DNA of 5,686 nucleotides from Sphingomonadaceae bacterium (GTDB lineage: Bacteria; Pseudomonadota; Alphaproteobacteria; Sphingomonadales; Sphingomonadaceae). Every line of letters begins with the position of its first letter. Position 1 is the first letter of the stretch. Shown piece by piece: positions 4,022-5,686 of the stretch. The notes beneath the pieces are model-generated. The model saw only the letters and a program-made list of their open reading frames with translations. It searched no databases and had not been told where the DNA came from. A program made the position numbers and the translations under genes. The stretch is taken from the NCBI GenBank assembly GCA_016742125.1, contig JACVCM010000134.1, positions 1-5,686 on the forward strand. Direction: 5' to 3'.

Positions 4022-5686
4022 CTAGCCAGCAACGATCTTGGCCCACTCTACCTCGTCTATGACGCGTACCCCGAGCGCCGTTGCCTGTTTCAGCTTCGAA
4101 CCCGCGCCGGGTCCTGCCACAACCAGATCTGTCCTGGCGCTTACCGACCCTGCAGCCTTGGCGCCGAGCGCTTCTGCCTGCGCCTTTGCCTCATCACGGC
4201 TCATGGTCTCCAGTTTGCCCGTAAAAACGATGGTTTTGCCGGTCCATTCGCTTGTCCGGACGTTAGATACATAGTCGGGCGGGCTAACTTCACTCAGCAG
4301 GTCGTCCCATGCGTCGCGGTTATGCGGTTCGTGGAAAAAATCCGCCAAGGCTTCCGCCACGGTGCGCCCGATACCGTCGATGCTGGTAAGTTCGATGATT
4401 GCAGATTCATCGCCATTGGCCGCCCTGATACCCACATCGCGTACTGCCTGCACACTACCGAAATTCTTGAACAGGTCCCTGGCTGTGACTGCACCAATGT
4501 GCCGGATTCCCAGGCCAAACAGAAGCCTGGCACCGTCGGGTTCGCGCTTGGCATCGATAGCTGCCAACAGATTATCCACAGACTTTTCCTGCCACCCTTC
4601 CCGGCCCAGCAAGTCGCCCCTATGGTGGTGCAAGCGAAATATGTCTGCGGGAGCATGCAGCCATCCAGCGTCGATAAATTCAGATATGCTCTTCTCGCCC
4701 AGCCCCTCGATGTCGAGTGCCGCCCGGCTTACAAAATGCCTCAACCTTTCAAAGCGCTGCGCCGGGCAGATCAGGCCGCCTGTACAACGCACGTCGACTT
4801 CGCCTTCTTCGGCAACGGCCTCCGAACCACAAGCGGGGCAATGATCGGGAAATACATAGGCGTCGCGTGGCTCTTCGCGCGTCAGATTTTCAACGACCTG
4901 CGGAATGACGTCTCCGGCCCGCTGTACCACGACGCGGTCACCGGGACGAACGCCCAATCGCGCAATCTCGTCACGGTTGTGGAGCGTCACATTCGACACC
5001 ACGACACCGCCGACGGTCACCGGCATCAACCGACCAACCGGGGTCAGCTTGCCCGTTCGCCCGACCTGGATATCAATCGCCTCAAGGGTCGTCTCCGCCT
5101 GCTCGGCTGGAAATTTGTGCGCGATGGCCCAGCGCGGCGCCTTGGCTACAAAGCCGAGTCGCTCTTGCCAGTCCAACCGGTCGACCTTGTAGACGACACC
5201 ATCGATATCATAGGGCAGTTCTGCCCGCTGGTGCTGGATTGCCTCATAATGTACCAGTGCGGCGTCGGCACCGTCAACCGACACCAAAAAAGGCGAGACC
5301 GGTACACCCCAGGCTGCGATGACGGCCATGACGCCGCTTTGGGTTTCTGCAGGCAAAGCGCTGACCTCACCCCATCCGTGAGCAAAAAAACGCAAAGGTC
5401 GCGATGCAGTCACGCTCGCGTCCTTCTGTCGCAGAGAGCCTGCGGCCGCATTGCGTGGGTTGGCAAAAATCTTGCCCCCCTTGGTGGCCTGCTCCCGATT
5501 GAGGGCCGCAAAATCGGCCTTTGACATATATACTTCACCGCGTATTTCGAAAATTGTCGGCGCCTCGCTACCAAGTTGCTGCGGAATATCGGTGATGTGC
5601 GCCGCGTTGGCGGTTACATCCTCTCCGCCGGTTCCTTGCCCCCCCGTTGCGGCCCGTTTGTGAAAGCCCTGCTCCTATCGCGCCGA
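4022..5686 (-). CDS. ligA: NAD-dependent DNA ligase LigA, 5'-truncated at window edge
   Basis: This is the C-terminal ~550 codons of the ~700-residue replicative ligase, which seals nicks using NAD+. Residues are counted from Met at 5527. Upstream of it lies GEDVTAN...IRGEV, part of the adenylation domain. Then come NPRNAAAGSLRQ (23-34), DGVVYKV with catalytic Lys114, and RWAIAHKFP with Lys138. The OB fold follows (about 150-215, VGRTGKLTPVGRL, VTLHN, RAGDVIPQV). The four-cysteine zinc finger is Cys230, 233, 248 and 254, followed by helix-hairpin-helix repeats (LDIEGLGEKS, LFGLGIRHIG, IDGIGRTVA) and a BRCT domain (about 426-501). The KxDG adenylation lysine lies outside the window. Met 5527 is not the true start, because conserved sequence continues in frame to about 5650. 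An in-frame TAG at 5675-5677 and an altered RGDG motif lie near the edge. The gene ends before a strong hairpin. Confidence 0.93.

Noticed and set aside
3803..5524. 573-codon plus-strand open frame antisense to ligA and the upstream gap
   Set aside because: It mirrors the conserved, domain-complete ligA frame. Its product is rich in Arg, Cys, His and Gln and shows no domain, and it is explained by codon bias of the true gene.
1..5686. tRNA, rRNA, CRISPR array, insertion sequence, prophage or defence island
   Set aside because: I saw no cloverleaf, regularly spaced repeats, transposase, integrase or terminal inverted repeats on either strand; the genes are ordinary chromosomal ones.

Overview
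The window reads as chromosomal DNA from an alphaproteobacterium, most likely a sphingomonad. It is moderately GC-rich, coding is dense, and the proteins (a SigK/RskA-like pair beside a fasciclin-domain protein, PhhA, a DUF2459 protein, a Crp/Fnr regulator and LigA) have the feel of Sphingopyxis/Sphingorhabdus-type genomes. This placement is inferred from protein style; no rRNA or marker search was possible. Both ends cut through genes.

Layout. (1) Bases 1-1506, plus strand: the last ~52 codons of an ECF sigma factor, its membrane-bound RskA-type anti-sigma factor (start and stop overlap as ATGA), then a secreted single-FAS1-domain protein with a candidate ECF promoter in front of it. This parallels the mycobacterial SigK/RskA system, which controls the FAS1 proteins MPT70 and MPT83. 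(2) Bases 1549-2418, minus strand: complete phenylalanine-4-hydroxylase (phhA), convergent with the FAS1 gene across a hairpin. (3) Bases 2401-3114, plus strand: a membrane-anchored DUF2459 protein whose 5' end overlaps the 5' end of phhA. (4) Bases 3111-3830, minus strand: a Crp/Fnr-family regulator whose stop shares one CTAG with the DUF2459 stop. A possible 4-residue leader ORF lies directly before its start. (5) Bases 3831-4021: a 191-bp gap with two abutting inverted repeats, one a perfect 14-bp stem just after ligA. (6) Bases 4022-5686, minus strand: the C-terminal ~550 codons of NAD-dependent DNA ligase (ligA). Its last ~60 bases before the window edge contain an in-frame TAG and a damaged RGDG motif, which looks more like poor sequence at a contig end than biology.

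The window holds mostly known families. I see no tRNA, rRNA, CRISPR array, insertion sequence or phage signal, and no gene-free stretch longer than 300 bases. The items most worth following are the sigma/anti-sigma/FAS1 module with its candidate promoter, the possible permuted papain-like active site of the DUF2459 protein, the leader arrangement and atypical ligand pocket of the Crp/Fnr regulator, and the ligA edge lesion.
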